This document shows, piece by piece, positions 52,141 through 61,573 of a stretch of 64,000 nt of DNA. Position 1 is the stretch's first letter. Every line of letters starts with the position of its first letter. The notes under the pieces are model-generated. The model ran no database searches, had not been told where the DNA came from, and was given only the letters and a program-made list of their open reading frames with translations. Position numbers and translations under genes: made by a program. The DNA comes from Suilimivivens sp964614185 (lineage in GTDB: Bacteria > Bacillota > Clostridia > Lachnospirales > Lachnospiraceae), in the NCBI GenBank assembly GCA_964614185.1, contig CAZTKJ010000001.1, forward strand, positions 62,001-126,000, read 5' to 3'.

Positions 52141-54030
52141 TCACTTTATTTCTTTATAATGATAAGTAGGTACGATCTCTCTGATCATCTCCCTGATATC
52201 AGTGCTTTCATTATTTGATGCTTCCTTCAGCTTCTTCAACTGCACAAAGAATTTCATTTCATCAATTTCAATAGGTTTTCCTATATGGATAAGCTTATTG
52301 GCAGTTTCTTTCATGCCTTCTTCTGCCATCAGAAGTTCCTCAAATAATTTTTCTCCGGGACGCAGACCGGTAAATTCGATCTTAATATCCTCATCCACCC
52401 GGTATCCGGAAAGTCTGATCAGGTTTTTGGCAAGATCCAATATCTTTACCGGCTTACCCATATCCAGTACAAAGATTTCTCCGCCCTTTGCATAGGCTCC
52501 TGCCTGCAGCACCAAAGATACTGCTTCAGGTATGGTCATAAAATACCTGATAATGTCAGGATGGGTAACGGTAACCGGTCCTCCGGCCATAATCTGCTTT
52601 TTGAACAGCGGAATCACACTGCCGTTACTTCCCAGTACATTACCAAACCGGACTGCTACAAACTCCGTATCATAATGCTTATTAAACGTCTGAATGATCA
52701 TTTCGCAGATCCGTTTGCTTGCCCCCATGATGTTCGTAGGATTAACTGCCTTGTCCGTAGAAATCATGACAAAACGCTTTGTATGATTCATGGCTGCTGC
52801 ATAGGCTGTCTTCCATGTTCCAAAAACATTGTTCTTTACCGCTTCATTAGGACTTGATTCCATCAGAGGCACATGCTTATGGGCTGCTGCATGATAAACA
52901 ATATCCGGCTTATATGTTTCAAAAATAGCATTGATCCGATTGGTATTGCGGACAGAAGCAATCAGCACTGACAGATTTAATTCAGGATAGTCCGAAAGAA
53001 GCTCCTGCTGAATATCATAAGCACTATTCTCATAAATATCCACAATAATCAGCTGTGCCGGTCTGTGACTGGCAATCTGACGGCACAGTTCGCTTCCAAT
53101 AGAACCTCCTCCTCCGGTCACCAGAACCTTTTTTCCCTGCACATAACCGAGAATAGAATCAAGATCTACTTCAATGGGGTCTCTTCCCAAAAGGTCTTCC
53201 ACTTCCACATCCCGAAGCTTGCTGACGCTTACCTCGCCGTTCACCAGCTGATACATACCGGGAAGAGAACGGAGCTTACAGTTGGTTTCTTTACAGATAT
53301 CCAGAATTTCTGACAGCTGGCTTCTGGAAATGGAGGGCATAGCTACAATAATTTCATCAATATCGTAAATATCAGCGCATTCCACAATTTTATCTCTGCC
53401 GCCTGCAACCTTAATGCCCTGAATGAATCTACCCCATTTTCCTTTGTCATCATCAATAATACACCGAATGACCATTGTGGAAAAATTGCTGTTGACAATT
53501 TCTTTTATGATGGCATTGGCTGCCTCACCGGCGCCGATCACCATAACAGATATCCCGTTATTCTTATTTTGCTGCTTATGCTTCAGACTTCTGAAAAACC
53601 GATAAGAGAACCGGCTTACAAAAATAAAACTGATAAGCAGAAATACGTAAAGAAAATAGTAGCTGGAGGGCACTGCCTGCTGACCTCTGGTCCTGAAAAA
53701 CTGAATCCCTATGCTATAACATGCTGAGGAAATGCAGCTGGCTATTACCAGATTCTGCAACTCTGTTTCCCCTGCAAAAGCCCACAAGCTGTGATACATC
53801 CTAAACAGGTACAGCACCAGCAGCGTAAGCAGGATATTAATGGGCAAAAACCGGTTGATGGGATCAAGGAAATGTTCCGGTATATCCGATACATTAAAGC
53901 TGTAACGCATAAGCAGCGCCAGGTAACTTGCTCCGATCACACTGATAATATCATAGATTATCAGACAGGTTCTTCTATATAATAATTTCACATTAAACGG
54001 ACGCTTATCCTTTATCTTTTCTTCGTTCAT
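52141..54030 (-). CDS. Membrane-bound UDP-GlcNAc 4,6-dehydratase (PglF/WbpM/CapD-like)
   Basis: 629 residues. Four membrane helices (about 20-145), a first Rossmann domain with VIGAGEAANAI (164-174), then the catalytic SDR domain: TGGGGSIGSEL at 305-315, HAAAHKHVPLMES, ISTDKAVNPTNIMGASKR (423-440) with Lys439 and the Met that replaces the usual Tyr in this family, and VRFGNVLGSNGSVIPLF. It makes UDP-4-keto-6-deoxy-GlcNAc, the shared precursor for bacillosamine, FucNAc or QuiNAc. The aminotransferase next to it selects the 4-amino route. Confidence 0.92.
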   Translation of the reverse strand: MNEEKIKDKRPFNVKLLYRRTCLIIYDIISVIGASYLALLMRYSFNVSDIPEHFLDPINRFLPINILLTLLVLYLFRMYHSLWAFAGETELQNLVIASCISSACYSIGIQFFRTRGQQAVPSSYYFLYVFLLISFIFVSRFSYRFFRSLKHKQQNKNNGISVMVIGAGEAANAIIKEIVNSNFSTMVIRCIIDDDKGKWGRFIQGIKVAGGRDKIVECADIYDIDEIIVAMPSISRSQLSEILDICKETNCKLRSLPGMYQLVNGEVSVSKLRDVEVEDLLGRDPIEVDLDSILGYVQGKKVLVTGGGGSIGSELCRQIASHRPAQLIIVDIYENSAYDIQQELLSDYPELNLSVLIASVRNTNRINAIFETYKPDIVYHAAAHKHVPLMESSPNEAVKNNVFGTWKTAYAAAMNHTKRFVMISTDKAVNPTNIMGASKRICEMIIQTFNKHYDTEFVAVRFGNVLGSNGSVIPLFKKQIMAGGPVTVTHPDIIRYFMTIPEAVSLVLQAGAYAKGGEIFVLDMGKPVKILDLAKNLIRLSGYRVDEDIKIEFTGLRPGEKLFEELLMAEEGMKETANKLIHIGKPIEIDEMKFFVQLKKLKEASNNESTDIREMIREIVPTYHYKEIK

Positions 54031-54040
54031 GGTCTGACCT

Positions 54041-56575
54041 TTATTTCTCTTCTTTAAATACCAGAGGTGTAACTACCAGCATCAGTATAAGTCCACAGGG
54101 ATTGCTCAAATGGTATATCCACTCAACCATGCCTGCCACTGCCACTGCCACCGTAATCACAGCCGGCAGTGATGCATAATATATTGTATCCTTTTCTTTG
54201 CAATAATACAAACAAGCACGTACAAAAGTGGCAATTCCCACCAATACGAATACAATTCCTACAGGTATGCCATAATCATATGCTGTCTGCAGATAAATAT
54301 TATGGGCATGAGTGGCAATTTCACCACCTTCAAGAACAGCTCCCATTTCTTCATGGCCTGTCATATTAAGCTGCTCTATATAAGAGCGGAAAATATCCAG
54401 TCTTCCGTTGGTATAATCTTCTTCCCGAGAATCCTTAGCCTGCCTCTCTTCCCATTCTTCCCAGGTTTCCGGTTCGAAATATATGGATGCTACCAGCTGT
54501 GAATCATCTGCTACACCGGAAATTTTTTCTGACAGATCATTTTTTTTGGAAACATCAGGCAGCTCCTCTCCCTTCGTATTGTGAGTCCTTCGGTATTCTT
54601 TAATCTCACCGTAAATATCGAAGGTTCCTTCCGGTAAGCCTAAAATCTTTTCACCAAATACGTCAATAAGCCGCCCTACTCTCATGTATTCCATAGAATC
54701 AAGTTTACGTCCCCGCAGCACTTCCTCTGGATAACCCTTAGCAGCCTCGATTTCATAAAGCCGGGGATCACTTGCAAGGGCAGGAACTGTTCTCTGAACC
54801 GTAAAAGTTACCGGGAGACAGATCACTACGGAAAGAACCATCCATCCAAGACTCTTTCCGAAATTTTTACATTTTTTCTTTCCTTGTCCTTCTGCCATAA
54901 GGACAAGGGCAAACAAGATGGCTATTCCTACTGCAAAATATCCTGTTCTTGCCATAGTAAATATCATATAGGAAGATACCACTCCCAAAAAAACAAGTTC
55001 CTTCCATATATCTTTAAGCTTTTGACTTTTTGCAAATTTATATAGAAAAATAACTGCCGCCACACACTCTACCATGGTGAGATAAGAAGCCGTAATGGTC
55101 ACTGTATGGAAAATATGCGTATATCTGGCTGTTTTAAACGTAACAAAAGGTCTGTGCAACAGAGCATAACCTGTAGCTGATATAAACTGAAGGGCCACGC
55201 CCCTTGCCACATTAGTCAGAAGCCTCTCTCTATGTTCCCACATACCGTAATTTAAATAAAAGAGCGTAAATGAAATGGCAAGAACTACACTCCACCATCT
55301 GCCGTTACGGAAAATAATGATCAAAATAAAGAATGCCATAAGCAGTCCGGCATACCCAAAAGCAGGTTTTGCCAGCTTCTTCCGGCACAAACCGATCAAT
55401 GTCCTTATCACAATAAGCCCAAGCAGAACCCCAATCCAAACCGTATATTTAAGAGCCGTTCTGTTTAAATCATCCATTTCTTCCGTCAGATGAGACTGGT
55501 AATAGTGAAAACCATATATTCCCGCTGCTGCCAGATAAACTGCATTATAAATATTCACAATTTCCTTCCATTTGAACATGGCAAGTACGGCCAGCGCAAA
55601 CCAAAGCATTTCCTTGCGCTCCGCCACGGTATGATGGATATCATAAAGGCCGCTCATATATTCGCAGCACCCTGCTACTGCTCCCGCAATACAGACAGAC
55701 TGAAGCAAATCACCCAAATGCGTCTTCAGATAATCCGGCGTAATGATAGGCTCCTGTCCTTTTCTGTCATGATTAATGCCATAGAACAAAATCCCCGAAA
55801 GGAAAAGTATGCTGACAAAGAATACTGTATTATCTAGCAGATAATGCCCCATAGCACCCATAACCACCGCTGCAAGAGAGCCCAGCATCCCTGCTGCCAC
55901 AATAGGATTCATGGTATATTTAAAAGCTCTTTCTACAGTGATCAGCTTGTCTTCTTTTTTCTTATAGTAAAATCTTACTGCAAGGATCAGCAGCGCCGCC
56001 ACCCCAAGGGATACTGATCCAAAAACAAATACGCTCTTCTTCCTAAGAGGCACTTCATAATTATAGTTTGCCACAAGACTCATGCCTTCCATGGATGAAT
56101 CACTATAATACAGCATTCCCAAATAAGGCATTTCTTCTAAAGATACATTCTCATATCCCACATAGATTTCGGAATTATTTCCCTGCAGAATAATGTAATA
56201 TGTCTGATTGACTTCCATGTCAATGTCAATCAGAACATCCTGATATCCCGGCAGTTCTTCCTGCCGGATCATTACTTTTTCTTCACAGACCTGCTGCCAC
56301 TGCTCGTCCAGAATACGGACATAAAAGCTCTCTCCAACGCTTTCTTCTCCTAAATACAGCTGCATGGATGCCATATGATCGTACTGTGCAGTAATTGTCT
56401 GCAAAACAGTGCTTTCCTCATTTACAGCGCCTGTTAAAGAACCTGTTTCCACTCCCACAGAAGAAGTGACTGTTTCATGCCATAGCCGCAAAGGCCACAG
56501 AGTTATCAGCAGAATCAATAACAGAATCATAATAACGGCCTGTATTGCCTTGCTTTTATAAATGATCTTCTTCAT
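54041..56575 (-). CDS. O-antigen ligase/Wzy-type membrane protein with large N-terminal extracytoplasmic domain
   Basis: 844 residues, far longer than standard WaaL/Wzy proteins (about 400-450). Helix 1 (about 12-29) leads to a beta-rich domain of about 160 residues (MASMQLYLGEES, YYIILQGNNSEIYVGYENVS), probably outside the membrane. The polytopic part carries the Wzy_C features: a long loop (about 610-755) ending in ATHAHNIYLQTAYDYGIPVGIVFV, with the conserved His. It probably polymerises the PglC-started glycan or transfers it to its final acceptor. A promoter lies immediately upstream. Ligase versus polymerase cannot be decided. Confidence 0.82.
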   Translation of the reverse strand: MKKIIYKSKAIQAVIMILLLILLITLWPLRLWHETVTSSVGVETGSLTGAVNEESTVLQTITAQYDHMASMQLYLGEESVGESFYVRILDEQWQQVCEEKVMIRQEELPGYQDVLIDIDMEVNQTYYIILQGNNSEIYVGYENVSLEEMPYLGMLYYSDSSMEGMSLVANYNYEVPLRKKSVFVFGSVSLGVAALLILAVRFYYKKKEDKLITVERAFKYTMNPIVAAGMLGSLAAVVMGAMGHYLLDNTVFFVSILFLSGILFYGINHDRKGQEPIITPDYLKTHLGDLLQSVCIAGAVAGCCEYMSGLYDIHHTVAERKEMLWFALAVLAMFKWKEIVNIYNAVYLAAAGIYGFHYYQSHLTEEMDDLNRTALKYTVWIGVLLGLIVIRTLIGLCRKKLAKPAFGYAGLLMAFFILIIIFRNGRWWSVVLAISFTLFYLNYGMWEHRERLLTNVARGVALQFISATGYALLHRPFVTFKTARYTHIFHTVTITASYLTMVECVAAVIFLYKFAKSQKLKDIWKELVFLGVVSSYMIFTMARTGYFAVGIAILFALVLMAEGQGKKKCKNFGKSLGWMVLSVVICLPVTFTVQRTVPALASDPRLYEIEAAKGYPEEVLRGRKLDSMEYMRVGRLIDVFGEKILGLPEGTFDIYGEIKEYRRTHNTKGEELPDVSKKNDLSEKISGVADDSQLVASIYFEPETWEEWEERQAKDSREEDYTNGRLDIFRSYIEQLNMTGHEEMGAVLEGGEIATHAHNIYLQTAYDYGIPVGIVFVLVGIATFVRACLYYCKEKDTIYYASLPAVITVAVAVAGMVEWIYHLSNPCGLILMLVVTPLVFKEEK

Positions 56576-56619
56576 CTTTTATCCTTTTATTTCCTATATT
56601 ACATAATAAAACCATGGGT

Positions 56620-56648
56620 AGTATATCACAGTTACCCTTAATTATCAA
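56620..56648 (-). promoter_or_regulatory. Internal sigma-A promoter before the ligase/4-amino-sugar genes
   Basis: On the minus strand TTGATA (56648-56643), 17-base spacer, TATACT (56625-56620), with TG one base before the -10. It occupies the 87-bp gap upstream of the 844-residue ligase gene, giving a leader of about 37 bases with AAAGGATAAAAG before the ATG. The cassette from 54041 downstream can thus be transcribed independently of the amino-sugar decoration genes to its right. Confidence 0.7.
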
Positions 56649-56662
56649 ACATTCCTGCCTTA

Positions 56663-58318
56663 TTACTGCTTTTCCATAGAGCTTTGAGGTCTTATCAGAT
56701 CCCATAAAAGAACCGGCAGCAATATCCACAAAAATACTACATATCTGACTAAAAAGGTAGGTCCCAGTATCACTGTAAGCCACAGGAAAACCGGCAGCAG
56801 GTAGGGGATCAACTTCTTATAATGCCCGGCATACAGAAAATATCCCAATATAAATGCTGTTGCCCAAAACAGAAACCCCGGTGAAAACAGCCACGATATT
56901 ATAGGAATCTGTTGTATTCCCGGTTCCAGTGACAGCCTCCTGTAACATTCATCTAAAAACGGGATCAAACTATGCCTTTCTCCCGGTTCTTCCACCTCAT
57001 AACCGAAATAGGAACTGTCCTCATACGTAAAGGTAAATACCGTATTGCCTCTGTAAACATCAATCACTGTATCAGGATACCAGAAACCATAAGACGTCAT
57101 AAACCATGCATTTAAATAAGCAAAGGGATGACGCAACCCCGTTTTTATCCACAGCATCCGGTATCTGGAAGGATTTTTTTCATAAGCTTCATTACAAAAG
57201 GCAATTTTAACGCCATCCGATACCTTAGGGGTATACCGCTCCAAAGCTTTCTTTGGCAGGATCTCATAAAGAATACTTTTTTCCTCTTGTGAAAAGGCGT
57301 CTTCTTCCATAGTATAAACTCTCGCCAACTGCTGTATGGGCACTGTCAGCATTTCCTGATGTTCAGAAGTTTCCGCATGCAGCGCCAGTGCAAATCCTTT
57401 ACTTACTGTCATATAAATAATCAGGATTCCCCCAAACAGAAGCAGCAGGTTCTTCAAATATTTTGAAAGACCTGCGGCCTTACTCCATAGCAGCATAACT
57501 ATCGCAGATACCAAAAAAGCATAAAATCCGTTGTGACGAAACAGCATCATAAAAACGGATGAAGTTAAAAGGAGTATGACAGCTGCTTTATTTGAAAAAA
57601 ACCGTTCCGGATCTTTCATAAGTTCCCTAAGCTGCAGTACTGCCAAAAGCAGCATTCCCGTAAAAAGCCCATCCTTAGCGGAGCATAAGGAAAACATCAC
57701 GATGGTGGGAAACAGTCCAAGGTACAGCGCCATAGCAAGACTGCCCCTCTTCCCCATTCCTTCTTTTCGCAGCCGGCAGATAATATAGGAAAAAACACAG
57801 GAAAGAACTGTCATCTGAAATAAGGTATAACAGGCAATTCCTAAATTATAAGAACCGCTTATTTTATGAATCAACTGGATAATGCCGCCAAGAAGCAGCA
57901 CATGAGCAAGGGGGTGATGGGTGGAAAAATTTCTTGTGACCACCTGCATCAGTTCATCTTGGGCATCATAGACAAAAAATCCCGGATATACTCCAAGGAA
58001 CACCGGAAGATAACAGAGGAAAATGATTCCTGCTGTGAAAAAAAAGTCCCTGGCGGATATCTGCTGTATCTTTTCCTCTCCTTTTCGGTCTTCTGCTTTC
58101 AGCAGAGTCTTCCAGAGAAAGGAGGTAAGGAAAGTTCCTCCAATTGCCATCAACAGAATATACCCCCACATAAGGGGACTTTTAAAGGTAACGCTTCCCT
58201 GAAGATCCAGACTTTTGCCAAAATTCATACAGATTGCAAATGCTGTTGCAAATCCAAAGGAGATCAGCCATCCTCTTTTTCCATATGCAGTTGTGCCTTG
58301 GCCGTTTTCTTTATTCAT
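56663..58318 (-). CDS. DUF6020-family polytopic membrane protein, GT-C-like
   Basis: 551 residues with about 12 helices. The motif YPGFFVYDAQDELMQ (about 128-142) follows an early helix and faces outside, then NFSTHHPLAHVLLLGG, both typical of DUF6020. The acidic Asp in this first large loop and the C-terminal soluble segment fit GT-C glycosyltransferases that use polyprenyl-phosphate sugars. It directly follows an ArnC/GtrB-like GT2 gene (8-bp overlap), whose product would be such a donor. Activity is not established for the family. Confidence 0.78.
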   Translation of the reverse strand: MNKENGQGTTAYGKRGWLISFGFATAFAICMNFGKSLDLQGSVTFKSPLMWGYILLMAIGGTFLTSFLWKTLLKAEDRKGEEKIQQISARDFFFTAGIIFLCYLPVFLGVYPGFFVYDAQDELMQVVTRNFSTHHPLAHVLLLGGIIQLIHKISGSYNLGIACYTLFQMTVLSCVFSYIICRLRKEGMGKRGSLAMALYLGLFPTIVMFSLCSAKDGLFTGMLLLAVLQLRELMKDPERFFSNKAAVILLLTSSVFMMLFRHNGFYAFLVSAIVMLLWSKAAGLSKYLKNLLLLFGGILIIYMTVSKGFALALHAETSEHQEMLTVPIQQLARVYTMEEDAFSQEEKSILYEILPKKALERYTPKVSDGVKIAFCNEAYEKNPSRYRMLWIKTGLRHPFAYLNAWFMTSYGFWYPDTVIDVYRGNTVFTFTYEDSSYFGYEVEEPGERHSLIPFLDECYRRLSLEPGIQQIPIISWLFSPGFLFWATAFILGYFLYAGHYKKLIPYLLPVFLWLTVILGPTFLVRYVVFLWILLPVLLWDLIRPQSSMEKQ

Positions 58319-59261
58319 CCTTGTCTTCTTCTTTTTTTATGATTTCCCTGATCACAAACTGGGGAGAATTATTCATGGAAATATACATCCTTCCCATATA
58401 TTCGCCAATCATACCCATCATCAGCATGATCATACCGCCCATAAATACGATCACAGACATCAGCGCGCTAAAACCAATAACCAGATCCGGCGGTTTAATG
58501 AAAATCTTCTTAATGATGGTATAAATGCCATATCCGAAACCGCAAAAAGCACACACAACTCCTGCCACCGTTGCAATTCGCAGAGGCTTTACGCTAAATG
58601 CGGTAAATCCGTTAAACCAAAGTCCTAAGAGCTTTTTCAATGTATAACCTGATCTTCCGTCTTGTCTGTCTCTGTGATTTACATCCACATTTATGATATT
58701 TTTAGTGGTGCGGAGCACCAGCCCGATTACATAAGGATATGCATATTCATAGCGGAGCATTTCGTTTATCACGAACCGTCTTGCTGCAAAGTAACTGGAA
58801 AGATAAAGATTTTTAGGTTTCCCAAGCATGACTCTGGTCATCAGTTCATTAATGCGGCTGCCCAGATTACGGAAACCGGAATGGTGCTTATGTCCATATC
58901 TGGCATAAACCACATCCGCTCCCTCTTCCACGCCTTTAAGCAGCTTATCCACTTCACAGGCCGGTGTCTGTCCATCATCATCAAGACATACCACAATGTC
59001 ACCGTTGCAGTAATGGAAACCTGCCATAAGGGCAGCATGCTGTCCGAAATTGCCGGAAAGGCCAATCCCTGTCATATGACTGTTTTCTTTACACAGTTTT
59101 CTGATAACCTCCAGAGTATCATCCGGAGAGCCGTCATTCACCAGAATGATTTCATATTCATAGGAATCCATACGATCCATAGTATCTTTTATTTCCCTAA
59201 TGACACCGGGCAGCGTTGTGCCGGAACGATAACAGGGAATTACAAAGCTAATCAGTTTCAC
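58311..59261 (-). CDS. GT2 polyprenyl-phosphate sugar synthase (ArnC/GtrB/DPM1-like)
   Basis: 316 residues. GT-A domain with ISFVIPCYRSGTTLPGV, LVNDGSPDDTLE, and the acidic VCLDDDGQTPACEVDKL (near 93) matching the DADLQ-P-E segment of ArnC/GtrB. Two C-terminal helices (about 228-255 and 265-292) complete the GtrB-like architecture. It makes an undecaprenyl-phosphate-linked single sugar in the cytoplasm for use by GT-C enzymes outside. Neighbouring aminotransferase and acetyltransferase genes suggest a 4-amino-4,6-dideoxy sugar (inference). Confidence 0.9.
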   Translation of the reverse strand: MKLISFVIPCYRSGTTLPGVIREIKDTMDRMDSYEYEIILVNDGSPDDTLEVIRKLCKENSHMTGIGLSGNFGQHAALMAGFHYCNGDIVVCLDDDGQTPACEVDKLLKGVEEGADVVYARYGHKHHSGFRNLGSRINELMTRVMLGKPKNLYLSSYFAARRFVINEMLRYEYAYPYVIGLVLRTTKNIINVDVNHRDRQDGRSGYTLKKLLGLWFNGFTAFSVKPLRIATVAGVVCAFCGFGYGIYTIIKKIFIKPPDLVIGFSALMSVIVFMGGMIMLMMGMIGEYMGRMYISMNNSPQFVIREIIKKEEDKDE

Positions 59262-59787
59262 TGTTCACACCCTCCTGATTTCCCGGATTCAAAAGGGCCA
59301 TCAAAATGACATCCCTGTATCCGCCTTGAAGATATACTTCGTCTTTTAAGTACGCCTCCTGTATAAAGCCTGCCTTTTCATAGCTTTTTTTCGCCCGCTC
59401 ATTATCAGCAAGGACACGGAGCATCAATTTGTGAAGCTTCAGTTCTCCAAAAGCATATGAAATCATCAATTTTGCCGCTTCTGTTCCATAGCCTTTTGAC
59501 AGCGCAGTTTCTTCTCCAATAAAAATACCGTATTCTGCGTTATTAAAGGTTCTGTCAATATCCCTCAGATAAACGCTTCCGATAGGGATGTCTTCCCTGG
59601 TGCAGATCAGAAACTGGACTACCTTTCCGGTTTTTACCATAGTTTCTATCCAGTGCAGATGCCCTTCTCTGGTAAAGGGCTTCTGATAGATAAAATTCTT
59701 TCGGACAAAGTCTTCATTACGCCACTTTACGATCAAGTCAGTATCTTCTTCCGTCATAGGTCGCAGATAAACAGTGCGCCCTTCCAT
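59248..59787 (-). CDS. GNAT-family N-acetyltransferase (RimJ/RimL-type), probable sugar N-acetyltransferase
   Basis: 179 residues. GRTVYLRPMTEEDTDLIVKW begins a typical Acetyltransf_3 domain. GIFIGEETALSKGYGTEAAKLM contains the acetyl-CoA pyrophosphate loop (S-KGYGTEA, about 108-116), and LRVLADNERAKKSYEKAGF is the conserved C-terminal motif. In glycan loci such enzymes acetylate 4-amino sugars, as WecD or PseH do. It is two genes from the RffA-like aminotransferase and overlaps the GT2 by 14 bp. The Met at 59787 matches the family start though no strong ribosome site is present; the frame also opens with a GTG at 59832. Confidence 0.85.
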   Translation of the reverse strand: MEGRTVYLRPMTEEDTDLIVKWRNEDFVRKNFIYQKPFTREGHLHWIETMVKTGKVVQFLICTREDIPIGSVYLRDIDRTFNNAEYGIFIGEETALSKGYGTEAAKLMISYAFGELKLHKLMLRVLADNERAKKSYEKAGFIQEAYLKDEVYLQGGYRDVILMALLNPGNQEGVNSETD

Positions 59788-59797
59788 TATTTTGTTT

Positions 59798-61573
59798 TTA
59801 TTCACTGATTTGATAGATTTCAAAATAATCACCTACAAGTTCCACAAGTTCCATTGTAATCACTTTTCCATGGCTTTCATAATATCTATACAGCCACATT
59901 GTATCTTTGCCTGTTTCCTGGATATAGTAAACATTTTCATCTGCAGCAAGAGACTCCTCTATATTAGTAATCCCAAAATTTTCCAGCTTTTTGCGCCATA
60001 GAGGGCTCTTACATGCCCATCCTCCCATAATATCATAATTTGTAAGGGAATTGTCCACATCTGCAAACATTTTTTCCGTATAACCCACAGAGGAATATAC
60101 ATCTATAAAGTAAAAATGATCCTGATTTTCTTCCTTCCCCAAATGCTCATAGAGCATATCATAAGCAATATTGTTTTCTGCTTTGGCTGACACATCCAGA
60201 TCCGTAGTTGTAACGGCAAAAGGAAGAATCCATATTCCTATGAAAAAGTAAAGGATACCTGCCGCCAAAGGAAGTCCTGCCTTTTCCTGACTGCTCAGTT
60301 CTCTGCACTGCATGATCAGCATGGCAGCCAGAATGCACAACTCCATCAGGTACATGGAATGACTGATTCTTGGGGGTACACGGTCTCTCATAATAAGCCA
60401 TAGCCACAAGGTGGTACGAACCATACCTAAAAAGACCAATTTCCATGAAATCTGAAAGATTTTTATCGGCAGTCTTTTTCCCTTTATCATTAGAGCCGTT
60501 ATAAATACTGCCAAATAAGAGAAAAGCAGCACTCTGTTATAGGGAAAATCACTTTCATTGTGAAATGGTCCGTATATTGTTCTTCTGTAATAATTTCCCA
60601 GGCTGGCACGAAGTCTTTCCATAAAAGGCTTTTCTGCGCTTCTGTTTGCCGCTGCATATTCTGCAATATCTCCTAAAAGCTCTTCGTCAATCTCTTCGTC
60701 CAATCCGAAATTATAATTGTCAAGAAGCTCCTTCTCACTTTCCTCAAGTCCTATCTGTTCATAAAATGCGCGGTGAGTTTCATATTCCGGTATTTCCTGA
60801 AAGTCATAAAGTTCCGTTCTGTTATCGAAATATTCCGTAAAGGTCCTCCACTGCCTGCTGCCATATGCAAGATCATGGGTGGCCTGTCCTATCAGTATTC
60901 CCATTATAATGGCGCCAATCACCGCCATATATTTGATAAAATGCTCTTTGGTAAAGATTCTTTCTTCGCTTCCCCATTTGATCGCCCCTGCCACGCAAAT
61001 AAGAGGAAGCACTAAAAGCAGCATTTCGGAACGGATCAGATAAGCTACAAATACCAGAAAAACCGTTCCTGTATTCTTCTTAATGAACTCCCGGGCAGGC
61101 AGGGTAATATCTGTTGTCAAAAACAGAAATGATGCCGCAGAAGCAAGCAGGGTACATGTTATTGTATACTGTGCAGACACCAAATGGTTAAGAAAAAGTC
61201 CCAGAATCAAAATACCTTCCGTTACCAGAAGCAGTACTTTTCTCCACAGTTTACGGCAAAAGGACAAGCTCCTTTCTATGATCAGGAAAAGACTGATATA
61301 ATGACAGGCGCATAGAAATAATCCGTACCATGGGGCTCCTCTTATGATCCTGTAAAAAAGACTGATAAAAGCGCTGATAAGCCACAGCATTTGAATATTA
61401 TGTCCTTCCGGCACACCGGTATAAACCCCTGCCAAAATATCCTTCATCAACACATCGTCATTTAGATCAAAGTAATAATCATATCTGACTGCTGTAAAAA
61501 GCATGAGAATAAAAAGCAGCACTGCCGCTCCTATAAAATTTTGATGCTTCCTTACAAACTCTTTAAGCGCCAT
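59798..61573 (-). CDS. Uncharacterised polytopic membrane protein, GT-C-like layout
   Basis: 591 residues, about ten helices. After helix 1 (about 13-27) comes an extracytoplasmic acidic stretch YDYYFDLNDDVLMKD, resembling the Asp-bearing first loop of GT-C enzymes and DUF6056. A large polar loop (about 240-345) and a soluble C-terminal domain of about 110 residues follow. I recognise no named family. AAAGGAATTTT precedes the ATG, which overlaps the aminotransferase stop by 11 bp. The context suggests a glycan-decoration transferase. Confidence 0.72.
   Translation of the reverse strand: MALKEFVRKHQNFIGAAVLLFILMLFTAVRYDYYFDLNDDVLMKDILAGVYTGVPEGHNIQMLWLISAFISLFYRIIRGAPWYGLFLCACHYISLFLIIERSLSFCRKLWRKVLLLVTEGILILGLFLNHLVSAQYTITCTLLASAASFLFLTTDITLPAREFIKKNTGTVFLVFVAYLIRSEMLLLVLPLICVAGAIKWGSEERIFTKEHFIKYMAVIGAIIMGILIGQATHDLAYGSRQWRTFTEYFDNRTELYDFQEIPEYETHRAFYEQIGLEESEKELLDNYNFGLDEEIDEELLGDIAEYAAANRSAEKPFMERLRASLGNYYRRTIYGPFHNESDFPYNRVLLFSYLAVFITALMIKGKRLPIKIFQISWKLVFLGMVRTTLWLWLIMRDRVPPRISHSMYLMELCILAAMLIMQCRELSSQEKAGLPLAAGILYFFIGIWILPFAVTTTDLDVSAKAENNIAYDMLYEHLGKEENQDHFYFIDVYSSVGYTEKMFADVDNSLTNYDIMGGWACKSPLWRKKLENFGITNIEESLAADENVYYIQETGKDTMWLYRYYESHGKVITMELVELVGDYFEIYQISE

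Noticed and set aside
58662..59309. 215-codon plus-strand open frame
   Set aside because: Antisense to the ArnC/GtrB-like GT2 and GNAT genes, with no domain pattern.
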